This document shows positions 9,201-15,532 of a stretch of DNA of 25,059 nt, piece after piece (within the stretch, counting starts at the first letter, position 1; each line of letters starts with the position of its first letter). Source of the DNA: an uncultured Solobacterium sp. GTDB taxonomy: Bacteria; Bacillota_I; Bacilli_A; Erysipelotrichales; Erysipelotrichaceae. The position numbers and the translations under genes are program-made. The stretch spans positions 1 through 25,059 of the forward strand of contig URHY01000028.1 in the NCBI GenBank assembly GCA_900547815.1, read 5' to 3'. The notes beneath the pieces are model-generated. The model was not told the DNA's origin and did no database searches. It saw only the letters and a list, made by a program, of their open reading frames with translations.

Positions 9201-9641
9201 CAATTCAGTCATCGTAATTTCTTGATCCACTTCAAATTTGAAACAAAGACTTTTAAATAATTCAATATCTGGTAAATAACGCAAAAAGGCCGCCGTATTA
9301 CATATAATAATACGTGGCTTATCTTCTTTAACAAGCTGCGTTAATACATAGAGTTGTTCTTGTTTATCTTCTGGACTTGAAGCAATGGCTTGTACACGTA
9401 AAGATTCTTCCATCACAAATAATAATGTATCATCAATTAATGGTTTCAATCTTTGATAGAGTTGTTGAGCTTCATAGCGATTTTTCTTGACTACAATTCG
9501 TGTTTGTTTATCCTGCATAAAAGCACTAGCCATACATAAAGCTTCTTCATTTGGTAATAAGTTTCCTATATTATTTCCAAATTGAACCATTTGTTGAGTA
9601 ACTGGATTAGCTTGTAGTTTATTTAATATTGTCTCTTTCAA
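6255..9641 (-). CDS. mfd: transcription-repair coupling factor Mfd
   Basis: Mfd is a DNA translocase that removes RNA polymerase stalled at lesions and recruits UvrA. The protein (1128 residues, full length) contains a UvrB-like N-terminal module (about 1-330) and an RNA-polymerase interaction domain with the CarD-like phrase NDYVVHEQYGIGQYVG at about 464-479. A superfamily 2 helicase follows, with Walker A GDVGFGKT at about 612-619, DEEQ at about 713-716, SATPIPRTL, and the TRG-like TTIIETGLDIANANT and QIRGRVGR motifs. A C-terminal D7 domain ends it. The start is taken as TTG at 9641 because AAGTAGGTGAT, nearly perfectly complementary to the 16S anti-SD, sits 8 nt upstream; a GTG at 9650 directly after the pth stop is the alternative and overlaps that SD. 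Confidence 0.95.
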   Translation of the reverse strand: MKETILNKLQANPVTQQMVQFGNNIGNLLPNEEALCMASAFMQDKQTRIVVKKNRYEAQQLYQRLKPLIDDTLLFVMEESLRVQAIASSPEDKQEQLYVLTQLVKEDKPRIIICNTAAFLRYLPDIELFKSLCFKFEVDQEITMTELKQKLNRAGYTKVNYVDRPCTYASRGGIVDVYCLEYEHPIRIEFFDTVIESIRLFHEETQRTIETVDSVLINPATDLLFTDDQIEYLQKEIDSELEKQHEKLIQDDYDFLLDYIEKDKISIENYDIDPHLYIYFSYLKANKLTDYVKGHIIFSSQEEVENGYKKLNEETISFIQEMVESHQYLPKYSMYHDLFTFKNEYNIQMFHDFLDFKNPIFSKIETLEKSDQPLIQILENLKGENIYISLDEEHTKKVEEALKAYSIHKNITFIEDNFYEGFTYEDISVYTQQELFHRPSQIKRYQKTFKQGLILQNILELEPNDYVVHEQYGIGQYVGITTRKVNGKTLDYLHVLYNGGDELFVPLSQFQLVRKYVSKEGVGIKLSQLGSNKWKKTKEKVSKKVEEIAVRLVELYAKRNEDIGFAFSKDDDLQKEFEDAFEYEATPDQIRATEEIKREMEKPKPMDHLLCGDVGFGKTEVAMRAAFKAISNNKQVALLCPTTILSMQHYQTFMKRFENVGANIKVVNRFVSTKEISQIKKELAEGQVDIIIGTHKLLNKSFQYKNLGLLIIDEEQRFGVEHKERIKEMKNAIDVLSLSATPIPRTLQMSLIGVRTISQLNTPPLHRHPIQTYVMENRKSVVKEIIQRELSRGGQVFYLYNHVSNIYSVAKNIQNMFPDAKVAVAHGRMEKNDIEQTMIDFEQEKYQILVCTTIIETGLDIANANTMIIDDADRFGLSQLYQIRGRVGRREKIAYCYLLVQPQKELTEQAHKRLKAIKEFTSLGSGYKVAMRDLTIRGAGDMLGPQQAGFIDDVGLDLYLEMLANAIKEKQGKPIEDKKNDKIAQVQLSGYIPKKFTDNDGDKLEIYQHIKKTENLSDLIEYEKRIEDLFGHIPNEVKQLFEQKKLDFFVNREGVESLKETDDVITITMSAEWSKNCDGVKLFGTINEISRKINLKLEDGKIKIMISKRIKKHIELMMQVIEKLEGEF

Positions 9642-9650
9642 GAGTATCAC

Positions 9651-10211
9651 CTACTTTTTATTATACCTATTCATTGTGTCACTAAAAGAATGTTTAATAG
9701 AAAATTTAGCTGCTTTTGCGGCTTGTTCTAAAGCATGATTTAAATCGTCTTGTTGTTCTTGAGGAAATTTGCCTAGTACCCAATCTACAACGGGAATCAT
9801 TTTGTCTTTTCCAATACCTATGCGAATACGATCAAATTCTTGCGTACCAATATGAGAAATTATACTTTTGATTCCATTATGGCCTCCGGCACTGCCTTTT
9901 TGGCGCAAGCGAAGCTTTCCTACTGGCATATCCATATCATCATATAATACAAGAATATCTTCAGAAGGCACTTTATAGAAATCCATGCATTGTCTTAGAG
10001 CGATACCGCTATTATTCATATATGTCGTTGGTTTTAATAAGATAATATCTTCTCCATCAATTTTCTTTTTTGCAAAATAAGCAGAAAACTTTTCCTGATT
10101 AAAATCCATTTCTAGCATTTTTGCCAATTTATCAATCGCCATAAAGCCAGCATTATGACGTGTATTTTCGTATTCTCTTCCAATATTCCCTAATCCGATA
10201 ATAATTTTCAT
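9651..10211 (-). CDS. pth: peptidyl-tRNA hydrolase
   Basis: Pth cleaves peptidyl-tRNA released by abortive translation, recycling tRNA. The 186-residue length is standard. The N-terminus MKIIIGLGNIG, the catalytic His at 19 in NTRHNAGF, the MNNSG loop at 65-69, the catalytic-support Asp in YDDMDMP at about 91-94, and GSAGGHNGIKSI at 106-117 are all present. A clear SD (AAAGGAGA) lies just after a terminator hairpin that closes khpB, so transcription must come from readthrough or an internal promoter. Its stop codon TAG abuts the mfd ribosome-binding site, coupling the two. Confidence 0.97.
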   Translation of the reverse strand: MKIIIGLGNIGREYENTRHNAGFMAIDKLAKMLEMDFNQEKFSAYFAKKKIDGEDIILLKPTTYMNNSGIALRQCMDFYKVPSEDILVLYDDMDMPVGKLRLRQKGSAGGHNGIKSIISHIGTQEFDRIRIGIGKDKMIPVVDWVLGKFPQEQQDDLNHALEQAAKAAKFSIKHSFSDTMNRYNKK

Positions 10212-10224
10212 AAAAATCTCCTTT

Positions 10225-10255
10225 TTACAAAAAATAACGGGATAATCCCGTTATT
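10225..10255 (-). terminator. intrinsic terminator overlapping khpB stop
   Basis: A perfect 10-bp stem with a TAA loop (arms 10233-10242 and 10246-10255) is followed on the minus strand by TTTTTT. The stem contains the khpB stop codon (10251-10253), and the SD of pth lies immediately after the T run. It probably attenuates transcription from khpB into pth-mfd. Confidence 0.78.
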
Positions 10256-10877
10256 CTTCATCTTTTCCTGGTGTATATAAAATGTGTAAACGACGTCCTT
10301 CGCCTTCACCTTCACTCTTAGTAGAAATATCATTCATTCCTGCCAATGCATTGTGAATTGCTTTTCTTTCATCGGCTGGCATTGGATCTAATACGGCATC
10401 TACTTTTGTACGACGTACATCTTTTGCGACACGTACCGCCATTTTACAAATCTTTTCGTATCTTTCTTCTTTATAACCATTCACATCAATTAAAAGTCCG
10501 ATACGTTTTTTAAATGCTGCGCTTACTGCAGCTTTTACCAAACGATTAAATGCTTGTAAAGACTTACCTGCTTTACCAATCATAATCGCATTATTCTTTG
10601 TATTTACAGTAACACGATAGAATCCATGATCATTTTCAATTTCTACCGTTCCATCTAATTCTGCGTTATCAAAATATGTTTGAATATATGATTTAATGAA
10701 ATCTTCAATATCTTTTGGGCAATATGCCTCAATTTCAATTGTTTTTCCAATTCCTAAAAAACCATTTTTTTCTTCCGTTACTTCATAATGAATTTCTTCT
10801 TTTGTACATCCTTTAGCACTGCTTGCAGCAGCTAAAGCTTCATCTAAAGTCTTTCCAGTAAATTTAGTGAATTCCAT
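10251..10877 (-). CDS. khpB: KhpB/Jag RNA-binding protein (Jag_N-KH-R3H)
   Basis: This RNA-binding protein, also called Jag or EloR, in Gram-positives partners with KhpA and influences cell elongation. Three domains are visible: Jag_N (about 1-52, with FLGIGKTIEIEA at about 40-51), a KH domain with the GKAG loop at 101-104, and an R3H domain with RKAIH at 171-175. The 208-residue length is normal. It follows yidC by 9 nt and is preceded by AAGTAGGT as SD; the rpmH-rnpA-yidC-jag order is conserved across Bacillota. Its end is embedded in a terminator hairpin. Confidence 0.94.
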   Translation of the reverse strand: MEFTKFTGKTLDEALAAASSAKGCTKEEIHYEVTEEKNGFLGIGKTIEIEAYCPKDIEDFIKSYIQTYFDNAELDGTVEIENDHGFYRVTVNTKNNAIMIGKAGKSLQAFNRLVKAAVSAAFKKRIGLLIDVNGYKEERYEKICKMAVRVAKDVRRTKVDAVLDPMPADERKAIHNALAGMNDISTKSEGEGEGRRLHILYTPGKDEE

Positions 10878-10886
10878 ATGTTTTAC

Positions 10887-11879
10887 CTACTTTTTGTTCA
10901 TAACTTGGTGTAGAATCAATGATTGACATACACGAATTACACTTGATACTAACCAGTAAAATGACATCGCCATTGGCCATGAAATATACATAATACAAAT
11001 CATAGCTGTCATGAAGTACATTGACATGTTCATACTATTAGCCATAGGATTTGTTTCTGGTTGTGCATATTTTTTAACTTTAACGTGATCTTTCTTATCT
11101 TGCCATTTCTTTAACCACTGAGGTAATTTCATTGAAATAATATAGAAGATAACCATCAATACATAAATAGCAATATATGCGATATCAAATGCTTTAAATC
11201 CATCAAGTGGAGTTCCTGCTAAAGAAATACCTATAAAGCTACCACTAACAACACTTACAGAACGCATTGTAGCATAATACATACCCATCATGATTGGTAA
11301 TTGGATAAACGTAATCAACATTGAACCAAATGGATGAATATCATATTTTTGGTAAAGATTTTGCATTTCCTGAGCCATTTGCATTTTAGAACGCTCATCT
11401 GTTTTATCTTTATATTTATCTTGAATTTTTTGAATTTCAGGTTGAATTTCCTGCATTCTTTGTGTAGACATTTGTGATTTACGTGTAAATAAAAATACAA
11501 GCATCTGAATTAACAATGTTGTTAAAATAATACCTACACCGGCATCTGTTTTTGCTGAAATTAAGTTGATAATTTGTGCAATTGGCCAAACAATTAAACC
11601 TTCGAACCATCCTTTTGACATAGATTCTTTAAAAGTTGTTGGTTGAATTGTATATTGTCCATCTTTAATATTCTTTTTAATTTCTTTCTTTAATTCTTTA
11701 TCAGAAATGTCTTTGTAATTGATTTGACTTGCATCAATTGTTGTTTCTTCACTTGCAATAATTTGGTCTGCTAATGTTTTTCCATCTCTACCTCTTGGAT
11801 TTGCACAAGCCGTACATGTTAATAATACCAACATACATAGAAAGACCAATTTTGCTTTTTTCTGCAAAAATTGTTTCAT
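10887..11879 (-). CDS. yidC: membrane protein insertase YidC/SpoIIIJ
   Basis: This Oxa1-family insertase places small membrane proteins into the membrane, alone or with SecYEG. The N-terminus is a lipoprotein-type signal with a candidate lipidated Cys at 25 (CTAC, with an unusual Cys at -3). There follow five core membrane segments near 115-132, 185-205, 230-250, 284-300 and 303-322, and the cytoplasmic hairpin QRMQEIQPEIQKIQDKY between the first two. Two features are odd. The groove Arg that is essential in B. subtilis SpoIIIJ (R73, in ILIRTLIL) aligns to Gln125 (LLIQMLVF). Also, about 50 extra residues separate the lipobox from the first core segment, giving 330 residues against about 260. 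It lies 11 nt after rnpA. Confidence 0.94.
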   Translation of the reverse strand: MKQFLQKKAKLVFLCMLVLLTCTACANPRGRDGKTLADQIIASEETTIDASQINYKDISDKELKKEIKKNIKDGQYTIQPTTFKESMSKGWFEGLIVWPIAQIINLISAKTDAGVGIILTTLLIQMLVFLFTRKSQMSTQRMQEIQPEIQKIQDKYKDKTDERSKMQMAQEMQNLYQKYDIHPFGSMLITFIQLPIMMGMYYATMRSVSVVSGSFIGISLAGTPLDGFKAFDIAYIAIYVLMVIFYIISMKLPQWLKKWQDKKDHVKVKKYAQPETNPMANSMNMSMYFMTAMICIMYISWPMAMSFYWLVSSVIRVCQSLILHQVMNKK

Positions 11880-11890
11880 TTTTTATTCCT

Positions 11891-12232
11891 CTACTTTTTC
11901 AAAAATCTTTTATTTATCCGATTTTGATTTTCTTTCATTTCATTTTTATTTTCTTCAAACGATTTATTTACATAGGCTGGTCGTACTATAATAATAAGAT
12001 CATATCCCTCTTCAAAAGTAAAAATCTCATCAATAATACTGCGTAGCTGCCTTTTAACTTTATTTCGGCAAACCGCATTTCCTAATTTTTTACCAACACT
12101 GATTCCAATTCTTGCGTGATTTAATTTTCGTTTTTGAAAATAACAAACGAATGACGACGACTTAACAAATTGTCGATTCTGGATGATGGAAGAAAACTCA
12201 TAGTTTTTTAATACACGAAACTCTTTTTTCAT
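11891..12232 (-). CDS. rnpA: ribonuclease P protein component
   Basis: RnpA is the protein subunit of RNase P, which assists the RNA subunit in maturing tRNA 5' ends. The 113-residue protein shows the family's conserved basic motif RNKVKRQLR at 56-64 (the RNR motif) and the strand ARIGISVGKKLGNAV before it. It sits between rpmH and yidC as in most bacteria. A terminator hairpin lies between rpmH and this gene, so its level is probably set by readthrough. The SD is modest (AGGG about 8 nt before ATG). Confidence 0.95.
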   Translation of the reverse strand: MKKEFRVLKNYEFSSIIQNRQFVKSSSFVCYFQKRKLNHARIGISVGKKLGNAVCRNKVKRQLRSIIDEIFTFEEGYDLIIIVRPAYVNKSFEENKNEMKENQNRINKRFLKK

Positions 12233-12250
12233 GTTATTTCCCTATCCAGA

Positions 12251-12276
12251 CAAAAAAATCACCTAGCAGGTGATTT
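12251..12276 (-). terminator. intrinsic terminator/attenuator after rpmH
   Basis: A perfect 9-bp stem AAATCACCT/AGGTGATTT with a 3-nt loop (12256-12264 and 12268-12276) begins one base after the rpmH stop and is followed on the minus strand by seven T. It would make most transcripts monocistronic for L34 and lower rnpA expression. Confidence 0.82.
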
Positions 12277-12411
12277 CTATGCGGATAAAACCTTTCTGCC
12301 TTTCGCTCTTCTTCTAGAAAGAACGTTACGTCCACCAACAGTTGCCATACGAGCACGGAAGCCATGAACTTTTTGGTGTTTTCTCTTACTTGGCTGATAT
12401 GTTCTTTTCAT
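12277..12411 (-). CDS. rpmH: 50S ribosomal protein L34
   Basis: L34 is a very small, basic protein of the large ribosomal subunit. Translation of the minus strand gives 44 residues beginning [18 protein letters not shown], containing [19 protein letters not shown] and ending KVLSA, which matches L34 throughout. The gene has an SD GAGGGGTG and is driven by a consensus promoter at 12471-12500. It heads the conserved rpmH-rnpA-yidC-khpB run. Confidence 0.97.
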   Translation of the reverse strand: MKRTYQPSKRKHQKVHGFRARMATVGGRNVLSRRRAKGRKVLSA

Positions 12412-12470
12412 CTTGATTACACCCCTCAGTCTTTTTCTTCTTCTAAATTTTCAAATAAGATTGCTCAAAC

Positions 12471-12500
12471 ATTATAAACATAAATTAAAATGATTGTCAA
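12471..12500 (-). promoter_or_regulatory. consensus sigma-A promoter of rpmH
   Basis: On the minus strand a perfect -35 TTGACA (12495-12500), an 18-bp spacer and a perfect -10 TATAAT (12471-12476) are present. Transcription should begin near 12464, giving a leader of about 50 nt before rpmH. This is the strongest promoter match I see in the window, fitting a ribosomal protein gene. Confidence 0.88.
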
Positions 12501-12511
12501 TAAAATTATTA

Positions 12512-13735
12512 TTACTTATGCTTACTTTTAAGTATTTCATACGCTTTTTGAGTTAAACGATACATAAATGGATAAACCGGTATATCAAATTCTCCTATCA
12601 TTTCATTTATAGTTGGATTAAAGTTATCTTTAAATTTTGTCAATCCATCATCTAAAGATCCTTCTACACCACCCATATTACTCCATAAACATCCTCTATC
12701 AAATGCCCATTTAAAGTTTTCAACATATTCTTTATATTGAGGCATAAATTTTTTGAATCTTTCATCCATTCCTGCATACAACATTTCACAAGTATTTCCA
12801 AATTGAATACTTAAAATACCTGCAATCGCAATTTCTTTATCTTCTTGACCAAATTCATCAAAAATTTCTTTATATTCCTTTGTATCTTTATCTACACTTC
12901 GTAATTGATCTTCTAAACGATGCAATTTCTTTTTCGCATTTTCTGGTATTTCTGCAATTTCTTTTTCTAATTGCAATTTTTTTGTTTTTGCATCTTCATT
13001 TAATTTATATACATTACATGTAGCTAAGAATATAACGCCCCCTTCAGGATAATTTTCTAACAATGTCTTAAAATATTCTTTATCTCTTAACGCAACCCCT
13101 TTTCTTGACTCAGTTAGTTCAACCAAGCGACTAAATTCATCTAATAATTCAACATTCCCATGAATAATTTGTACATTTCTTCGATCTGCATCTTTAATTA
13201 AACGTTTTGTGTGTTTTGGCAAAGTTTCTTCTACATTTTCACATGCATACACATTGGATTGAAAACGTGGTTGTACTGTATCTGCTATGCTCATCGTATA
13301 TCCATGATGAATAGCTTTACAACTTTTAAATATATCTAAATATGTTTCTGTATCCTCATATCTATTTGTATTATATGATTTTGAATCATAATCATTCACG
13401 TGAATAGCTGGATCAAATTTAATGAAGATGCAATGATCTTTTTTTGCTACCTTTTTCAATTGATCAAAATAATATTGAACAAGCTCTTTATCTTTATAAT
13501 CCATAATAGGACCTCTAGGTAAATAATACATACAAAATGATAATGGCAATCTTTTTATCAAAACTAAACCGGTTGCAACTAATTCATTATTTTTATACAC
13601 CCCTGTATAAAGATGATCCCAGTTATTTTTTACTTTTGCCCAGTTATAGCTTTGTAGTAAATTACAATATTCATGCTTTTCTACAAATCCATCAAATTCT
13701 TCTTGTTTTAAGTTTGTTCTAAATTCATACTGCAT
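12512..13735 (-). CDS. FemAB/MurM-type peptidoglycan aminoacyltransferase
   Basis: This is a Fem-family enzyme, expected to add amino acids from aminoacyl-tRNA to the peptidoglycan stem peptide or lipid II on the inner side of the membrane, building an interpeptide bridge. Support comes from the two GNAT-like halves with family phrases such as LLQSYNWAKVK and YYLPRGPIMDY near the N-terminus. A charged antiparallel coiled-coil arm (about 245-300, rich in Lys/Glu) interrupts the second half, and MLYAGMDERFK...PQYKEYVENFKWAFDRG and MGGVEGSLDDGLTKFKDNF lie near the end. The start is ATG at 13735 (407 residues), with GGAGG 11 nt upstream; a TTG at 13753 would start inside the SD region. No terminator is seen before the rpmH promoter. 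The amino acid added cannot be predicted. The gene lies between the origin and rpmH, unlike the rpmH-dnaA adjacency common in Bacillota. Confidence 0.87.
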   Translation of the reverse strand: MQYEFRTNLKQEEFDGFVEKHEYCNLLQSYNWAKVKNNWDHLYTGVYKNNELVATGLVLIKRLPLSFCMYYLPRGPIMDYKDKELVQYYFDQLKKVAKKDHCIFIKFDPAIHVNDYDSKSYNTNRYEDTETYLDIFKSCKAIHHGYTMSIADTVQPRFQSNVYACENVEETLPKHTKRLIKDADRRNVQIIHGNVELLDEFSRLVELTESRKGVALRDKEYFKTLLENYPEGGVIFLATCNVYKLNEDAKTKKLQLEKEIAEIPENAKKKLHRLEDQLRSVDKDTKEYKEIFDEFGQEDKEIAIAGILSIQFGNTCEMLYAGMDERFKKFMPQYKEYVENFKWAFDRGCLWSNMGGVEGSLDDGLTKFKDNFNPTINEMIGEFDIPVYPFMYRLTQKAYEILKSKHK

Positions 13736-13753
13736 ATTTTTTCTATCCTCCAA

Positions 13754-13768
13754 GATATTTTAAATATC
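13754..13768. repeat. 15-bp palindrome in fem gene leader
   Basis: GATATTT-T-AAATATC is a perfect inverted repeat with a 1-bp centre, located a few bases upstream of the SD of the Fem-family gene. It is AT-rich and could be chance or a small operator. Confidence 0.4.
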
Positions 13769-13821
13769 ATCCAATTATATTTAATCATTTTTTCCATGAT
13801 TAATTAACTCATGTATTTTAT

Positions 13822-13830
13822 ATTATAGCA
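13822..13830 (-). promoter_or_regulatory. extended -10 promoter of the Fem-family gene
   Basis: On the minus strand TGC-TATAAT (hexamer at 13822-13827) is a perfect extended -10. The -35 position at about 13845-13850 has no consensus and is overlapped by the DnaA box TTTTCCACA at 13841-13849. Transcription would start near 13815, leaving a leader of about 80 nt. Confidence 0.6.
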
Positions 13831-13840
13831 TCTTCTTAAT

Positions 13841-13849
13841 TTTTCCACA
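13841..13849 (+). promoter_or_regulatory. DnaA box (TTTTCCACA)
   Basis: It matches the degenerate DnaA box TTWTNCACA at every position. It is isolated from the main array by about 190 bp and covers the -35 zone of the Fem-family gene promoter. Confidence 0.65.
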
Positions 13850-13923
13850 TATCAATTGTATACATACATTTGGTAATATTCGTTGTATATACTTATTCAT
13901 CTATAAATGAGTATAAAGTGTCG

Positions 13924-13970
13924 AGTTATACAGTGAATAAAACCAAGCTTATTTTATACATTGTATAACT
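13924..13970. repeat. 19-bp imperfect inverted repeat in oriC
   Basis: The arm AGTTATACAGTGAATAAAA (13924-13942) and the reverse complement of 13952-13970 (AGTTATACAATGTATAAAA) agree at 17 of 19 positions, around a 9-nt centre. Each arm contains TTATACA, resembling a weak DnaA box, in opposite orientation. There is no T run or adjacent gene end, so it is not an ordinary terminator. Confidence 0.75.
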
Positions 13971-14039
13971 ATGGAAAAGTCATCCATAGCCTTTATTTTA
14001 CAACTATTTGATATGTATATAATATGAATATAACATGAG

Positions 14040-14126
14040 TTATCCCAATTTTATTTATTTTTTTGCACATTTATCCACATTGGGATATTTTATATCCACA
14101 AATAATAAATGGGGATAAGTGTAAAA
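14040..14126. promoter_or_regulatory. DnaA-box array upstream of dnaA
   Basis: Plus-strand boxes are TTTTGCACA at 14061-14069 (full match to TTWTNCACA), TTATCCACA at 14071-14079 (perfect), ATATCCACA at 14092-14100 (one mismatch) and a weaker TTATCCCAA at 14040-14048. Two minus-strand one-mismatch boxes, TTATCCCCA (14110-14118) and TTTTACACT (14118-14126), lie at the dnaA promoter. Start-to-start spacing of the plus-strand boxes is 21, 10 and 21 bp. Confidence 0.85.
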
Positions 14127-14132
14127 ATCGTG

Positions 14133-14138
14133 TATAAT
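14133..14138 (+). promoter_or_regulatory. -10 element of dnaA promoter
   Basis: A perfect TATAAT lies 25 bp before the dnaA start; the -35 position has no consensus and is covered by the two minus-strand DnaA-like boxes (14110-14126). This arrangement suggests DnaA autoregulation. The leader would be about 20 nt and contains SD AAGGAGG (14150-14156). Confidence 0.7.
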
Positions 14139-14163
14139 AGTAATACTGCAAGGAGGTTTTACT

Positions 14164-15531
14164 ATGTCTACCATGTCTTATGCATCGATATGGAATGAAA
14201 CTTTACAAAAAATTCAAGAATCCAACTATTTTGATAGTCATACATTTAATTCATGGATATCTAAAACCACTCTATTTAAAATAGAGGATAATATAGCTTA
14301 TGTAGCTTATCGTTCTACTATTACTTTTAGTATTTTAAAGAAGCAAAAGGAAAAAGAACTTTTTGAATCCACACTTAGTGAGGTTTGGGGCGATACATTA
14401 ACAATTCAATTTATTCATCAAAAAGAAATGGAAAAGATGATGCCTGAGGAAGTTGTTAAACAAAGAACAAATGTTTTACTAGAAAACAAATTTAATCCTT
14501 CTTATACATTTGAAAACTTTGTTGAAGGAAATTCAAATGCTGAAGCTTATGCTGCATGCTTGGCTTGTTGTACACAAACGACTTCACATCTTTTTAATCC
14601 ACTTATGTTATATGGTAATTCTGGCTTAGGTAAAACACATTTACTACATGCGATGGGAAATTATTTAGCTAAGGAACATCCAGAATGTAAAGTCATCTAC
14701 ATGTATAGTGGTGATTTAGTTTCCTTATTGATTGAGGCTATGAAAACAAAGAATATTCATGGCAATACAGTTGAAAGAGTAAAAGAACAGCTTTTAGATT
14801 GTGATTATTTTTTGATTGATGATATTCAAAACTTACAACAACACTCGAGTAGTCAAGAAATCTTTTTTACTGTGTATAACCAATTGATTCAAAAAAATAC
14901 ACAGATTATTATTACGAGTGATATGCATCCTAGTGAAATCAGTGGGCTTCAGTCTCGTTTAATTTCACGCTTTGTCTCCGGATTAACAATCAGTATTTCT
15001 AAACCAGAATTTGAAACAAGTAAAGCAATTTTAAAGAAAAAAATCGAGGGACGTGAAGAAAGTGTAAACATGAGTGAAGATGTTATTGATTATTTGGCTG
15101 GTAAATATTCAAATGACGTCAGAAATCTAGAAGGTACTTTAAATCGCTTAATTTTTAATGCAACTTTATTCAATCCAGATGTAATTGACATGGATTTTGC
15201 ACGTAAAGTGCTTATTAAAGAGCCTATTGTATCGCAATCGGATGAATTAACGATTAAAAAGATTAAAAAAGCTGTTACTCGCTTCTATGGCCTTTCTTAT
15301 AAAGATTTAGAGGGAAAATGTCGTCAAAAATTTATCGCAAATGCACGTCATATTTGTGTTTATTTATCCAGAGACTTGCTTCATAAATCTTATGTATCTA
15401 TTGGTCAAGAATTAGGTGGTCGAGATCATACTACAATCTCTAGTTCTTATGAACGTGCAAAAAAACTAATTCAAAAAGATGAAGCTTTTAAAACAGCAGT
15501 CGAAAAAATACGTAGTACTTTAGATTCTTAA
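14164..15531 (+). CDS. dnaA: chromosomal replication initiator DnaA
   Basis: DnaA is the AAA+ ATPase that binds DnaA boxes and opens the origin. Domain I spans about 1-85, and a short linker domain II about 86-108. The AAA+ domain III has Walker A GNSGLGKT at 151-158, Walker B YFLIDD at 215-220, sensor 1 TSD at 251-253 and sensor 2 DVRNLEG at 318-324. The C-terminal DNA-binding domain IV contains the DnaA signature GGRDHTTISSSYERAKK. Its 455-residue length is normal. The first ATG is chosen because AAGGAGG lies 7 nt upstream; a second in-frame ATG is three codons on. It is flanked on both sides by DnaA boxes. Confidence 0.98.
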   Translation: MSTMSYASIWNETLQKIQESNYFDSHTFNSWISKTTLFKIEDNIAYVAYRSTITFSILKKQKEKELFESTLSEVWGDTLTIQFIHQKEMEKMMPEEVVKQRTNVLLENKFNPSYTFENFVEGNSNAEAYAACLACCTQTTSHLFNPLMLYGNSGLGKTHLLHAMGNYLAKEHPECKVIYMYSGDLVSLLIEAMKTKNIHGNTVERVKEQLLDCDYFLIDDIQNLQQHSSSQEIFFTVYNQLIQKNTQIIITSDMHPSEISGLQSRLISRFVSGLTISISKPEFETSKAILKKKIEGREESVNMSEDVIDYLAGKYSNDVRNLEGTLNRLIFNATLFNPDVIDMDFARKVLIKEPIVSQSDELTIKKIKKAVTRFYGLSYKDLEGKCRQKFIANARHICVYLSRDLLHKSYVSIGQELGGRDHTTISSSYERAKKLIQKDEAFKTAVEKIRSTLDS

Positions 15532-15532
15532 T

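Larger units (their letters stand above)
13754..14163. other. replication origin, dnaA-upstream part (oriC)
   Basis: This 410-bp AT-rich gap separates divergent gene sets and holds a DnaA-box cluster, as expected of oriC next to dnaA. Contents from left: the leader and promoter of the Fem-family gene, a DnaA box at 13841-13849 (TTTTCCACA), a 19-bp imperfect inverted repeat at 13924-13970, a one-mismatch box at 13970-13978 (minus), the box array at 14040-14126, and the dnaA promoter and SD. All genes on either side point away from it. Confidence 0.88.

Noticed and set aside
11315..11500. 61-residue minus-strand ORF inside yidC
   Set aside because: It is an out-of-frame reading of the lysine-rich hairpin region of yidC with no start signal.
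13857..13864. TGTATACA palindrome as another member of the oriC inverted-repeat motif
   Set aside because: Only about 10 of 13 positions match the TTATACANTGWAT motif in AT-rich DNA, too weak to count.
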